DNA of 64,000 nt from Chitinophaga niastensis. Lineage in GTDB: Bacteria; Bacteroidota; Bacteroidia; Chitinophagales; Chitinophagaceae. The notes beneath the pieces are model-generated. The model was given only the letters and a program-made list of their open reading frames with translations, was not told where the DNA came from and did not search any database. A program made the translations under genes and the position numbers. Of this stretch, positions 1 to 15,000 are shown piece by piece. Location of the stretch: assembly GCF_003014755.1 (NCBI RefSeq), contig NZ_PYAW01000002.1:1302001-1366000 (forward strand), given 5' to 3'. Positions within the stretch are counted from its first letter, which is position 1; each line of letters opens with the position of its first letter.

Positions 1-3000
1 GCTTACGCGCACGTAGTGGTAGAAGAATATAATCAGCCGCAAAAAACGTTGCCACCTGTTACCGGACAACCGGTGATCATTGCGCTGTCTGCCAAACGAA
101 CGGATAGCCTGCAGACAAAGGTGCTACAGCTGTTGCAGTATATCCGTCACCAACAATTCAATGATCAGCACCTGCCCGGCATTGGGGCTACTTTGCAGTT
201 ATACCGCGAAGAAATGGATGAGCGTATAGCCTTTTCCGTTAGTTCCATAAGTGCGTTGATAGAAAAACTGACAGTTATTGCCACAGGTAAGGAATGGCCA
301 TCAGGCATTTACAGCGGCAGGTCTTTGAAGCGTATTTCAAAGGAAGAAAGTATGCGGGAATGGATCAGTAAAGGTGTTTATGATGAGCTGGCCGGTTTTT
401 GGGTGAATGGAGGTTATGTTGACTGGCGCTTGTTATACAATGGTCATGCACCGCAGAAAATTATGCTGCCGTCCTATCCTTTTGCGGGGGAACGTTACTG
501 GATACCGCTGGAAGATGCCAGGACCAGCAACAACAGCAGCCATACGGTATTGCACCCTTTGGTACAGCAGAATACTTCCGGTTTGTCGGGGTTGCGTTTT
601 TCTGCCACCTTCAACGGAACGGAATTTTTTATAGCTGATCACGTGGTATCCGGGCAAAAAATATTACCCGGTGTCGCTCATTTCGAAATGGCACGTGCTG
701 CTATCGCCTTAGCCATCCATGCAAAGGAAAATGAGTATAATATATCCCTGAGAAATGTTGTATGGATTCAACCTGTGCTGGCAGCGAAGGAGCCGGTAAC
801 AATACATATCAGGCTATTCCCTGAAGATGCATCCCGGATTGCATTTGAGATTTACAGTGAGCCGGATGCAGGAAAGGAGGATGTTATTATACATAGCCAG
901 GGACATGCCATTATACAGTCAGCTGTAAACCTGCCATCACTGGATATTGAGGTTGCGTTGCAACAATGCAGTCAGCGTATGCTGACTGCAGAGGATTGTT
1001 ATTCCAGGTTGCAGGGCATTGGTTTTTTTCATGGGAAAAGTTACCAGGCAGTACAAAAAGTATATGTAGGAGAAACAACGGCGCTAGGCGAGCTTGCCTT
1101 ACCTGAAATGGTGGCAGATAGCTTGTTGGCGTTTGTATTGCACCCTGTTATGATGGATGCTGCATTGACGCCTGCCCTGGGGCTGATGATGGCACCGGGA
1201 AGCAATAATTCACTAAGACTGGCACTGCCTTTTGCCTTGGATGAGCTGGAAGTATGTGGTCGCTGTACATCGGCCATGTGGACTTTAATCAGCAGTGGCA
1301 GTGCGCCGGAAGACCAGGTACAGAAACTGGATGTACTCCTGTACGATGACAAGGGCAATTTGTGTGTAAGCATGAAAGGACTTTCTTTCAGGGCTACCGA
1401 AAACGGAACAACCTCCGTGCTTCCTGAAGCCACCGGTACGTTGCTGCTGGAGCCGCAATGGGTGGAGCAGGTGGTATCTTCCCAAACAAATACAGCAAAT
1501 GGTTTTGCAGCACATCATGTTATCTTTTGTGAAAAAGAAATGATGTTGCCGGAATACATCATGCAGCGTATGCCAGGTGTATCATGTATTTCATTGTTTG
1601 CTGATGAACAACAGCCGGCAGCCAGATTTGAGAATTATGCACAGCAGTTGTTGCTGCAAATTCAGGGGATACTGAAGTCTGAGGAAAAAGACAATGTGCT
1701 GTTACAGGTGGTAACAGGCGTGGAAGATGAACAATTATTATTGTCAGGACTTTCCGGTTTGCTGATGACAGCACAACTGGAACATCCCGGCTTTACCGGA
1801 CAACTGCTGGCAACATCCGCAAAAGAACCCGATGAGATGGTGGTGCAACTGAGGGATAGCAGTCATCAGTTAACGTATAGTCATATCCGTTATATAAACG
1901 GAAAAAGGCTGGTAAAAGAATGGTGTGAGATAAATGTACCAGAGGAAGCCATACAGCTGCCATGGAAGAACGGCGGCGTTTACCTGATTACAGGTGGTGG
2001 CGGCGGATTGGGGCAATTGTTTGCTGAAGAAATTGCCCGCAACGCCAAAGAAGTAGTGCTCGTTTTTGCAGGACGTTCTGCACCGGAGCATACCATAAAA
2101 TCGCAGGTAGAAGCATTTTCCACGGAGCATACAACAATGATCCGGAAGAAAGCAGATGTGAGCAACCTGCAGGAAGTGACAGCATTGATCAACGATCTGT
2201 TGTCTGCCTATGGCCGCCTGGATGGGATATTGCATATGGCCGGTGTGATACGCGATAACTACCTTATCAGCAAAACAACAACCGTATTACAGGAAGTATT
2301 TGCACCTAAAGTAGCAGGTGTGGTAAATCTTGACATCGCCACCCGGGCGTTGCCACTGGATTTTTTTGTATGTTTTTCTTCAGGAGCAGTCATCACCGGA
2401 AATGCAGGACAAGCCGATTATACGGCTGCCAATTATTTCATGGATACCTATGCAGCATACAGGAAGCAACTGGTGGCAGTTAAACATCGCTCCGGTATTA
2501 CCTTGTCTGTAAACTGGCCACTGTGGGAGGCGGGAGGAATGAAGGTGGATGAAGCTACCAGGCATTTGATGACGCAAAGCACCGGCATGATACCCATGCA
2601 CACAAAAAGTGGTATCCGGGCACTGTACCAATGTATGGCATCCGGCAGGGGACAGGTAATGGTGATGGAAGGTAATGTGCCATTAATGAAAGCAGGAATA
2701 GCTGCATTGACACAACATAATCCCACTTCTGTTCAGCAAACAATCAGCCATGGGGAAGATCCGTTGCTGAAAACTAAATTAATGGAAGTGTTGCAAAAAC
2801 TGACGGCAGATATTATCAGGAGAAATGCCGGCGGATTGGATGTGATGAAGCCATTAAGCAGTTATGGATTTGATTCTATCACGTTCACTGAATTGGCGAA
2901 TAAACTGAATCAGCAATTTAAACTGCGTCTAACACCCACCATATTTTTTGAACATGCTTCCCTGCAACAACTGACCGAATACCTGATTCAAAGGTATACT

Positions 3001-6000
3001 GAACAGTTGAATATGTATTTTGGAATAACAGCAAAAAGAACAACGGTACCTGATCCGGTAAAAGCAAAGCCGGCAAATGCATCATGGCAGTATGCTTCCC
3101 GTGATACCATAAAACCGCAGGTAGCTTCCACCGGCCCGTATGAGAATCCAACACCAGACCAGGTGGCTGTTATTGGTATGAGCGGCCGTTTTCCGATGGC
3201 TGCGGACCTTACTCAATTCTGGAATAATCTGCTGGAAGGTAAAGATTGTATTACAGAAATTCCTGAAAGCCGCTGGGACTGGAAAGCGTATTATGGAGAT
3301 CCAAGGAAAGAAGTAAATAAAACGAATGTTAAATGGGGAGGATTTATTGATGGCATAGATGAATTTGATCCGCTGTTTTTTGGCATATCACCAAAGGAAG
3401 CAGAGATGATGGATCCTCAGCAAAGACTGCTCATGATGTATGTGTGGAAAGTGCTGGAAGATGCCGGTTATGCATCGCATTATTTTGCAGGAACGCAAAC
3501 GGCCATTTTTGCCGGCACTATGGGTAGCAGTTATAGTTCGCTGGTAGCAGGATCCAATGCGGCCATCGAAGGTTTTTCTTCTACAGGTATGGTAGCTTCT
3601 GTAGGCCCTAACCGCATGAGTTATTTTCTGGATCTTCACGGTCCGAGTGAACCGGTAGAAACAGCCTGTTCCAGTTCATTGGTGGCCATACACCGGGCAG
3701 TAGAATGTATTAATAATGGTTCCTGTGATATGGCAATTGCAGGCGGCATAAATACCATTGTAACACCGGAAGCACATATCAGTTTTAACAAAGCAGGTAT
3801 GTTGAGTGAAGATGGCCGGTGTAAAACATTTTCAGCGGAGGCAAATGGTTATGTAAGGGGAGAAGGTGTAGGCATGTTGTTGCTGAAAAGATTGTCTGCT
3901 GCTGAAGCAGACGGAGATCATATTTATGGCGTGATACGTGCCACCGCTGAAAATCACGGCGGACGTGCCAATTCATTAACCTCACCCAACCCGGTTGCAC
4001 AGGCTGCCTTATTAAAAAAAGTATACACAAAAGCAGGTATTGATCCTGCAACGGTTAATTATATAGAAACGCATGGTACCGGCACCGTGCTGGGTGACCC
4101 GATTGAAATCAATGCATTGAAGTCGGCCTTTAAAACATTGTACGAAGCTGCAGGCAGCAGGGACGTAAATACTGCGCATTGTGGTCTGGGAACTGTAAAA
4201 AGTAATATCGGACATCTGGAACTGGCCGCTGGTGTTGCGGGTGTGATGAAGGTATTGTTGCAGCTGCAACATAAAACACTGGTTAAAAGTCTCCACTGCG
4301 ATAATATCAATCCATATATTGAACTCAGCGACAGCCCCTTCTATATAGTGCAACAATCGCAGCCATGGCAGGCCTTACAGGATAGTAACGGGAGGTTGTT
4401 GCCACGTCGTGCAGGTGTCAGTTCTTTTGGTTTTGGTGGTGTTAATGCACACATCGTAATAGAAGAATATATTCCGCATACTACCTCAAAGTTTGTAGCA
4501 GTGCATCCTGCCATCATCGTATTGTCCGCGCTTACAACAGAGGGATTAAAGCAACAGGCAGTACTGCTGCTGTCAGCAATACAGCAGGGTCATTTGGAGA
4601 AAGCAGACTTGCCTGCTATCGCCTGCACCTTGCAAACCGGTCGCGATGCCATGAAAGAACGTTTGGGTTTTGTTGCGCGATCAATAGCGGAAGTAGTGGA
4701 AAAATTACAGGATTTTATTGATGACAATAACGACACTGCCGTATACAGGGGACAAAGCAAAAGCAGCCGCGAGGCGTTGGCCGTTTTTACTGCTGATGAA
4801 GAATTGCAGGAAGCAGTAGATAAATGGATACAGCGTGGTAAATATGATAAGCTGCTCGATCTTTGGGTAAAGGGACTTTCCTTTGACTGGAACAGGTTAT
4901 ATGAAAATGGCAGACCGCGCAGGATCAGTTTGCCCACCTATCCCTTCGCCAGAGAATCTTACTGGATCACTGCAGCAACACCGTCTTCCGTTGTTGCGCC
5001 GTCCACGCCATCACAGCAGCTTACAGCAGAAGTACAGGTGAGCAATTTACCGGATGAACTTTATTTACGGAAACTGATTACGCAGTTATTATCAGATTCG
5101 CTGAAAGTAAATGCTGCTAAAATAGATGCGGATGATTCGTTTGCTGATTATGGGCTGGATTCTGTAACGGGCGTACACCTGGTGCAGCTGCTGAATGATC
5201 ATTTAAGTCTGTCGCTGGAAACAACGATCCTGTTTGATTACAGCTCAGTAAACAGGTTGGCAGGTTATATTTATACAGCATGTAAACCAGTGAGGATACC
5301 GTCACGTGTCACTACAGCTACAGCGGTTCCGCATCCGTTGTCGGGTGCCGGCGATAATACTGTGCCGGCTTCCGCAGGACAGCAGAAAGGCCAATCGCAT
5401 GACAGCAGAGAACCTGTTGCCATTATCGGGATGAGTGGCCGGTTTGCTGGTGCCAACAACATAGAAGAGCTCTGGAAGCATTTATCCAACGGTACCAACC
5501 TGGTTGAAAAAGTAACGCGTTGGGACCTGGCTGCTTATGCTACTGATGATCAGACCTTTTGCAACCATGGTAGTTTTCTGGATGATATAGCTGCCTTTGA
5601 TCCTTTGTTTTTCAACATATCAGGAAATGAAGCTGCATATATGGATCCGCAGCAGCGGCTGTTTCTGCAGGAAGCCTGGAAGGCACTGGAAGATGCAGGT
5701 TACGCCGGAAAAAGTGAGGATGGACGTTTATGTGGTGTATATGCAGGATGTGGTGCAGGAGACTATCAGCAACTATTCCGCAATAATGAACAGATACCCG
5801 CTCAGGCTTTTTGGGGTAACATGAGTTCTGTAATACCTGCCCGCATTGCTTATTATCTTAATCTGCAGGGACCTGCGGTTTCAATAGATACTGCCTGCTC
5901 CAGCTCATTGGTAGCGGTGCATCTTGCCTGCCAGGGATTATGGGAACATGAAACAACCATGGCGCTGGCAGGTGGCGTTTTCGTACAGTCTACACCGTGG

Positions 6001-9000
6001 TTGTATGCATCTGCCGGTAAAGCGGGCATGCTTTCACCTACAGGTACCTGTTATACGTTTGATGACAGGGCCAATGGATTTGTACCGGGAGAAGGGGTAG
6101 GCGTAGTGGTACTTAAACGCTTAAGCGAAGCCCTGGCAGATGGAGATCATATCTACGGCGTGATACGTGGTTCAGGAATTAATCAGGATGGTACTACCAA
6201 CGGAATTACTGCACCCAGTGCCGTTTCACAGGAGCGACTGGAAAGTTCGATCTATGAACGTTTTGATATTGACCCCGCAAATATACAATTAGTAGAAGCC
6301 CACGGTACCGGTACAAAACTGGGAGATCCTATAGAATTTAATGCGCTGTCGCGCGCTTTCAGGAAATATACCGACAAGCAATATTTCTGTGCGATCGGTT
6401 CTGTAAAAACAAACATCGGACATACACAGCTGGCAGCTGGTATTGCAGGCCTCTTCAAAGTATTATTGTCTTTACAGCACCGGCAAATACCCCCTTCTCT
6501 TCATTATGAAAAAGGAAACACAAATATCAGCTTCGACGAAAGCCCGTTTTTTGTGAACACAGATTTAAAGGAATGGCCAGCCACCGGGGATCGCCCACGT
6601 TGCGCCGCTACCAGCTCCTTCGGTGCCAGCGGCACCAATGCACATATGGTGATCGAAGAGGCGCCACAGGTGGTACGTACACATGTAATGAAGCCCGGAT
6701 ATATTGTACTGTTATCTGCTCGTACACCGCACCAATTGCAGCAGATCGCCCGGCGGTTAAGCAGTTTTTGTGATGATGCTCCCGGTGCCGACCTGGGTAA
6801 CATCAGTTACACATTACTGATGGGAAGAAAACATTTTACACACCGCCTGGCAGTAGTAGCAAAGGATACAAATGAACTGGCAACAGCACTCAAAAACTGG
6901 CTGGATAACGGAAAAGCACCACAGGTGTATAGTGCCGGGCAGATAACTGAAGACCAGGAATCATTAAAAAAATATGGTGAGGAATGCATACAGTATTGTA
7001 GCAGTAATAACAGCAATAATGTTGAATTTCTGGAACGGCTGGCCGTTGTAGCGGGATTATACGTACAGGGATATACGTTATTATATGAAAACTTATATGC
7101 AGGAGATACCTATAGCCGTATTTCCCTGCCTACCTATCCATTTTCCACTGAACGTTATTGGGTACCTGCCTTTGTAAGCGCACCTGTTATAACACCGGTA
7201 CAAAAACAACAGCTGGCGCAGGAAGCCCACGGTACCAGCGATGTAGCTTATGAGCTGATGACATTTGAAGAGGTGTGGGAAGCAGTTGACCTGATAGCCA
7301 CCACAAATATAAAAGACAAAATATGGGTGTGTATGCTGGAGGAAACCGCACAGCAACATATGTCGGCTACGGCATATGCGGGCGTAACACTTGTCTTCAT
7401 TGCTCCGGGAAGCAGCTATGAAAAATATGCTGCACATCATTACCGGATAAATGCAGCAGAGAAAGGTACTTATGAACGCGCATTGAATGATATAACGGCT
7501 ACTGTTGGCAAAATAGATGGTGTTTTATATGGCTGGCCTTTAACCACTACTGTATTTGTGGAAGATAGTTCACCTGTGCTGTTTTTACTGCAGGCGTTGT
7601 CTGCCTGTAAAGTAAAAGATGTGCGGGTATTACTGACAGGCCTTTATCATAATGGTATTGAACGTTGTCATATCGAATCATGGATGGGTATAGAACGTTC
7701 ATTAGGCATGATATTGCCGCAAATACAGATGGCAGTCGTTTTTGGGGAAGCCGGTCATATTGCTTTGTCACAATGGTTGTTGATTTGTCGTGATGAGTTG
7801 CAGGCAGCCGTTCTAAAGTCTGCACATTACCAGCAAGGCAGGCGGGAGGTATGCAAAATACATCCTGTTATCATAGAAAATAATCCGGATTCAATGATCC
7901 GGGCAGGAGGCACTTACCTGATCACAGGTGGTTGCGGCGGATTAGGTATATTGTTTGCCCGCCACTTCGCAGGTCTGCATCCGGTAAATCTGATATTAAC
8001 AGGACGTACACCACTGGATGCTGCAAAACAGGCCAGCGTAAAAGCGTTGGAAGATCTTGGCAGCAAAGTATGGTATGTTCAGGCAGATATATGTGATGAG
8101 ATGTCGATGCAGGAAGCGCTGCAACCGGTACTGTTACATTCCGGCCCTGTAAATGGTGTTATTCATGCAGCTGGTATCTCAACAGATAAAGGTGTGCTGG
8201 AAAAGTCACCGGCTGATTTTCAGCAGGTACTGGCACCTAAAGTAACTGGTGTAATGGTGTTGGATAAACTCCTGCAGGATCAGTCGCCGGACTTTGTATG
8301 TTACTTTTCTTCCTCCTCCGGAATAATGGGCGATTTTGGCTCCTGCGATTATGCTATGGCAAACCGCTTCCTTATAACGTATGCCCGTTACCGTAGTAGC
8401 CTTTCTTTGCCGGGCAAAACGGCTGTGATCAACTGGCCATTATGGAATGGAGAGGGCATGAAGGTAGGAGGAGATGATACAACAAAAATGTACCTGAAAT
8501 CGAGCGGATTGCGCCTGATGGAAGCAACAGAAGGCATAGACCTGTTTAAAAAACTGTTGTTACAATCCCGGACCCAGCACCTGGTGATAACCGGACAACC
8601 TGCAAGGGTACATCGTTTCCTGGGATTAACAGCAGTTGATAAAAAAGAAGCTGCCACTGTGGTAATGGATGCAGGCGAAAAGAAGGTAATGGCACGCAGG
8701 GCAGGGATATCTTTACCTGATTGCATTGAGCAGGATCTGAAGCAGCTGGCAGCAGGATTACTACAGATTGGGGCAGAAAACCTGTATATAAAAGATAACC
8801 TGGCTGATTTCGGATTTGACTCTATCAGCCTCGCCCAGTTTGCTCAACTGCTGGCATCGCATTATCAGCTTGATATTACACCGGCATTGTTTTTTGGTTA
8901 TTCTACCCTCGAAAAACTGACACAGTATTTTGCAACAGCACATACCGATATGATGGAAACTTTTTACGGGGAAGAAGAGCCGGTAATAGCTACATCTGCA

Positions 9001-12000
9001 GTAACAGCTTCATCTGCGGTATTACCTGCTGCATCACCCGTAACAGAAAATATGCAGGAACCAATTGCCATTATAGGCATGAGCGGACGTTTCCCACAGG
9101 CCAGAAATATTGATGAGATGTGGGATATCATGGTGCAGGGAAAACATGCTGTAGAAGAAATTCCGGCGGAAAGATTTGACTGGCGCCTGTATTATGATGG
9201 TCCACAACCACAACCCGGTAAAACCAACTGCAAATGGTGTGGTTGTATTCCGGGAGTAGCCGAATTTGATCCGTTGTTTTTTGAAATATCTCCCGGGGAA
9301 GCTGAAACGATGGATCCCCGGCAACGGCTCCTGTTGCAGGAATCGTGGCGGGCATTGGAAGATGCCGGGTACCTCACCGCTCAGTTAAACACCGGTAAAA
9401 TCGGAATGTTTGTTGGCGTGGAAGAGGGAGACTATCAGATGCTAACCAGAGAAAAAAGCACAATCACTTCCAATCACAATGCAATACTGGCATCGCGCCT
9501 GGCTTATTTTCTAAATCTCAACGGTCCTGTGATGGCTATCAATACGGCCTGCTCTTCAGGCCTGGTTGCTGTGCATCAGGCATGTATGAGTTTGCGCACC
9601 GGAGAATGTGATGCCGCGCTTGCAGCAGGTGTAAACCTGGTGCTGGTACCGGAAGCATTTATCTGGATGGGACAGGCAGGAATGTTATCTGATGATGGCA
9701 AGTGCGCGGTATTTGACAGGCAGGCAAACGGGCTGGTACCCGGAGAAGCTGTTGCAGCAGTGGTGCTGAAACGCTTATCCCGCGCAATAGCAGACGGTGA
9801 TCCGGTGTACGCAGTCATCAAAGGCAGTGGCATTAATTACGACGGTAAAACAAATGGAATTACTGCGCCCAGTGGTGTAGCACAAACGGCCCTGCTGAAG
9901 GACGTGTATGACCGGTATCAGATTATCCCTGAAGATATCAGCTACCTGGTCACACACGGTACTGGTACACGGCTGGGTGATCCTGTGGAAGTAAATGCAT
10001 TGTACGATGCATTCAGAAGTTACACGCAAAAACAGGCTTTCTGTGCACTTACTTCCACCAAAACAAATTTCGGTCATACAATGGCGGCATCTGGTCTGGT
10101 AAGTCTTATCAGCCTGGTGCAGGCACTCCGTCATGAAACAATTCCTGCCAGTTTGCATTGTGTGCAGGAAAGTGACTATATCAAATGGAAAGAAAGTCCT
10201 TTTTATGTAAATAAAACCAGCAGGCACTGGGAACAAACAAACGGACTTCGCACCGGCGCACTGAGTGCCTTTGGCTTCAGTGGTACCAATGCACATATGG
10301 TATTGCAAAGTTATGCTTCACCTGCAGTAGTAAACAGGGAGGCTCCTTACTATATGGTAGTATTGTCTGCCAAAACAGAAGATGCCTTACGGAATAAGAT
10401 CAGGGATATGGTGGTTTTCCTGGAACAGCCGGAAACGGCCGCCAGCAGCCTGTCAGCTATCACTTATACATTGCTGGAAGGCCGGCAGCATTTTGCATGC
10501 CGTTGTGCTGTGGTGGTTGCAAACAGGCAGGAGGCAGTACATGGCTGGAAACAGGCAGGACGTAATGAAAGACTTCCTTTTGTATTTACCGGCAAGGTAC
10601 CCCGCGACTTCCGCATGCAGACAGCGTTACAGCAATATGCTACGCAACTGCTGCAAAACAGTCAGTCTTTACATAACCAGCCTGGTAAATATCAGGAAAC
10701 CTTATTTGCACTGGCAGAGTTGTATTGCCAGGGTTATGAATTGCCATGGCCATTGTTATACGGCGATGTGCTGCCACAACGGGTACATCTTCCCACTTAT
10801 CCGTTTGCACAGGAATATTACTGGGTAACACCTGCTGTAGTAACAGCACAGGTTTCAGCAACTGCGGAACGGGTAACGGAAACGGATACACTCTTCCTGC
10901 AACCTTACTGGAAAGAACAAGCTGCGGAATCAGCAGTTACAGTTCCTGAATACGAACAGCACCTGGTTATAAGCTGTATTCCGGAAGGTATTCATGCAAA
11001 AGAAATCACTGCCCGCATACAGGAAGTACAATATATATGCTTAGCCGGAAGTATAACTGAAACGGATAAACGTTTTCAGCAACAGGCTGCACAATTATTT
11101 ACCACAGTGCAGTCTTTACTCAACAGCAAGCCAAGGAAGAAGATTTTAGTGCAATTACAGATCGGAGATCAGCCGGAAGAACAATTGTCTGCCGGGTTGG
11201 CCGGTATACTGAAAACAGCCAGACTCGAAAATCCATTGTTTTACGGCCAGCTGATACGTACTTCTTCAGCTATCACAGATCCGGAAATCCTGATCAATCA
11301 ATTACTGGAATGTGCACGGAATCCTTTGGATACGGATGTCCGTTATAAAGATGGGAAGCGTGAGGTGGCCGGCTGGAAAGAAATGACGATGCCGGAAAGT
11401 ACACCTGCACTCCCCTGGAAGGAGGGTGGTGTATACCTGATTACCGGTGGCGCCGGTGGATTGGGTTGGATTTTTGCAGAAGAAATGGCAGTCGTGAGCA
11501 AAGGAATAACGCTTGTGCTTTGTGGACGGTCAGCACTGTCAGGAGAACAGGAGCAACGCATAACTGCGCTTGCTGCACGCGGTGTAAAAGTGCTGTATAA
11601 ACAGGCAGATGTAAGTGATTTGCAACAGGCTGATAAACTGATACTGGATATACAATCTCTCTGTGGACGATTGGATGGTATCATCCATAGTGCAGGTTTG
11701 ATACGGGATAATTACATCTTCAAAAAAACAACAGCAGAACTGCTGCAGGTATTATCTCCCAAAGTATCCGGATTGCTGCATATTGATGAAGCCAGCAAGC
11801 ACCTGCCACTCGACTTTATTGTAGCCTTTTCTTCCGGTGCAGGTGTAATGGGTAATGCAGGGCAGGCGGACTATGCTGCTGCCAATGCTTTTATGGATGC
11901 GTATGCCCGTTACCGTGATGAACTTGTTCGTGAAGGAAAACGGTCAGGAAAAACACTTGCTATCAGCTGGCCATTATGGGAAGAAGGTGGTATGGCTGTT

Positions 12001-15000
12001 GATGACGCCACCCGTAATACCATCCTGCAAAAAGCAGGCATGATACCTTTGCGCCGCCAGACAGGTATTGCCGCGTTTTATAAAAGCCTCCAATATGCGC
12101 AGACGCATGTAATGATATGGGAAGGTTATCCCACCACCATGCGTGCATTTTTGCAGGACGCCGGCACAGCTGATAAAAAGCGTATACCTGTTCCCGTTAT
12201 ACCGGCAGCTGCCTCCTCACAGTTGCGTAGAAAAACTACTCATCAGCTGAAGCTATTGCTGGCAGAAGATATTAAACTGGATATATCCAGAATTGATGCC
12301 GCAGCGCCCCTGGAAATTTATGGTATTGATTCTTTTATCATTACCCGACTCAATCAGAAACTGGCTGTTATATTTGGTGAACTGTCCAAGACCCTGTTTT
12401 TTGAATATCAGACGCTTGATGCGCTGGCGGATTATTTTGTAACTGACCATGTACAGGTATGTATGGAGTGGACAGGACTTACTGCCGCTACCGTAGCAGA
12501 AAATATTACAACAACAACAGCATCTGACGATAGTCAAAACACATTTCATATCACTGCACCTTTATCTCCTGCACCGGTAGCTCATGCACCACAGGATGGT
12601 CCGGAACCTATTGCTATCATTGGTTTAAGCGGGCGTTATCCGCAGGCAGCCACGCTGGAAGAATACTGGAATAACCTGGCAACCGGGAAAGATTGTATTA
12701 CAGAAATACCTGCCGACCGCTGGCCGGTAGATGGATTTTTTAATCCGGATGAAGCAGCAGCGATAGAACAGGGCAAGAGCTACAGTAAATGGGGCGGATT
12801 TTTAGAAGGTTTTGCTGATTTTGATCCGAAGTTTTTTAATATCTCTCCGCGGGAAGCTATTAATATGGACCCACAGGAACGCCTGTTTATTCAGGCTTGC
12901 TGGGAAGTGCTGGAAGATGCCGGATATACCAGGGAGCAACTGGCGTTAAAATATAAACACCGGGTAGGTGTATTTGCAGGCATTACAAAAACAGGTTTTG
13001 ATTTATATGGACCGGAATTATGGAAAGCCGGGAAACCATTTTATCCGCATACGTCTTTCAGCTCTGTGGCCAACAGGGTTTCCTACCTGTTTAATCTCCA
13101 GGGGCCAAGTATGCCAATAGATACGATGTGTTCTTCTTCTCTGACGGCTATTCATGAGGCATGCGGACACCTGCGCTTACGGGAATGTGAACTGGCTATA
13201 GCAGGAGGGGTGAATCTCTATGTACATCCTTCCGGTTATATCGGTCTTTGTGCACAGCGTATGCTTTCTGCAGATGGACAATGCAAGAGTTTCGGAGCAG
13301 GAGGTAATGGTTTTGTACCTGGTGAAGGAGTCGGGGCAGTGCTGTTGAAACGCTTATCAGCAGCTATTGCAGACAATGATCATATTTATGGTGTAATCCG
13401 TAGCTCCGGTATTAACCATGGAGGAAAGACCAATGGTTACACAGTGCCTAACCCTGTACTCCAGGGAATGCTGATCAGGGAAACAATGGACAAAGCCGGT
13501 ATAGACGCCGGAACAATCAGTTACATAGAAGCCCATGGCACCGGTACTGAGCTGGGGGACCCCATAGAGATCACGGGGCTTACACAGGCTTTCCGGCATC
13601 ATACCCAGGATCAGCAGTTTTGTGCCATTGGTGCGGTGAAATCCAATATCGGACACCTGGAAGCAGCAGCCGGTATTGCTGGTATCACGAAGGTATTGCT
13701 GCAGATGAAACATGGCAAAATAGCACCAAGCCTTCACGCTGCCGTATTAAATCCTAATATCAATTTTGGCAGAACACCTTTCATCGTACAACAGGAATTG
13801 AAGGAGTGGAAACGATTAGTAGTGCATACTAACGGTGTAGAAACAACGCTTCCCAGAAGGGCTGGTATCTCTTCGTTTGGTGCCGGTGGTACCAATGCAC
13901 ATGTCATTATTGAAGAATATATATCCGGACAACAGCAAAAAAATACAACAGCATCATTACCTGTTATCATTCTCCTATCAGCCCGTAACGCAAACCGTTT
14001 GATAGAAATGGCCGGACGACTACTGGCCTTTGTGCGACAGGCTATTCCGGATGAAACAATGCTTGCAGATATAGCCTACACATTACAGGTGGGCAGAGAG
14101 GCAATGGAAGAACGCCTCGCCTTTACGGTGAATAATTTGCAGGAGTTGGAAGAGAAGCTGGTATTGTTCACCGGCAACGTGGAAAACACAGGTGAATTTT
14201 ACCGTGGGCAGATAAAGGATGGTAAAAGCACTTTGTCCGACTTATCTGTTGAGGACGCACTGCAACCTGCTATTGAACAATGGATGCAGCAAAAGAAATA
14301 TACCCGCCTGATGGAGCTCTGGATCAAAGGCTTTGTAATTGACTGGAACAGATTGTATACTGATGTAAAACGAGGGCTGATTAGTCTTCCTGCATACCCC
14401 TTTGCACGCGAGCGTTATTGGTCGCCGGATAACCTGTTAAAGGTAGCCGCTACGGCACATACACCGGTTGCACCAATTACACAACCGCTGCAGGCTGAAG
14501 CAGTGGTGCAACAGGGATTACAACCACTAACAACAACAGTAGTGGCGGAAAATATTATGCGGGATAAACCAACAGGCATTGTCTTGCGGGGGGTAGCTCA
14601 GGCCATCGTTGCTACAACACATGTTACTGCTCCGCCAGTTGTAGCTCCGTCTGTGATGCCTGCTGCTGTTATCACAACTACTATCAGCAATAAACAATTG
14701 CGGCGGGAGCTGACAGCAAGTCTGGCTGAAGCCCTGTTTATGCAGGTCGAAGATGTGGATGAAGAAAAAAACCTGGTGGATATAGGGCTGGATTCTATAG
14801 TAGGTGTGGAATGGGTAAGAGCAGTGAATAAAAAATATGGCACTGCTGTAGCAGCACTCAGGGTATATGATTATCCAACTATCCTTTTATTTGCTGCTTT
14901 CATGGAAAATGAATTAAAACAGCTGGAAAAGCCCGCAGTGGCTGGCAATGACCCTTCACTCTTTTCATTACCTCCTGAAGAGCAGCCGGTAAAGGTGGAG

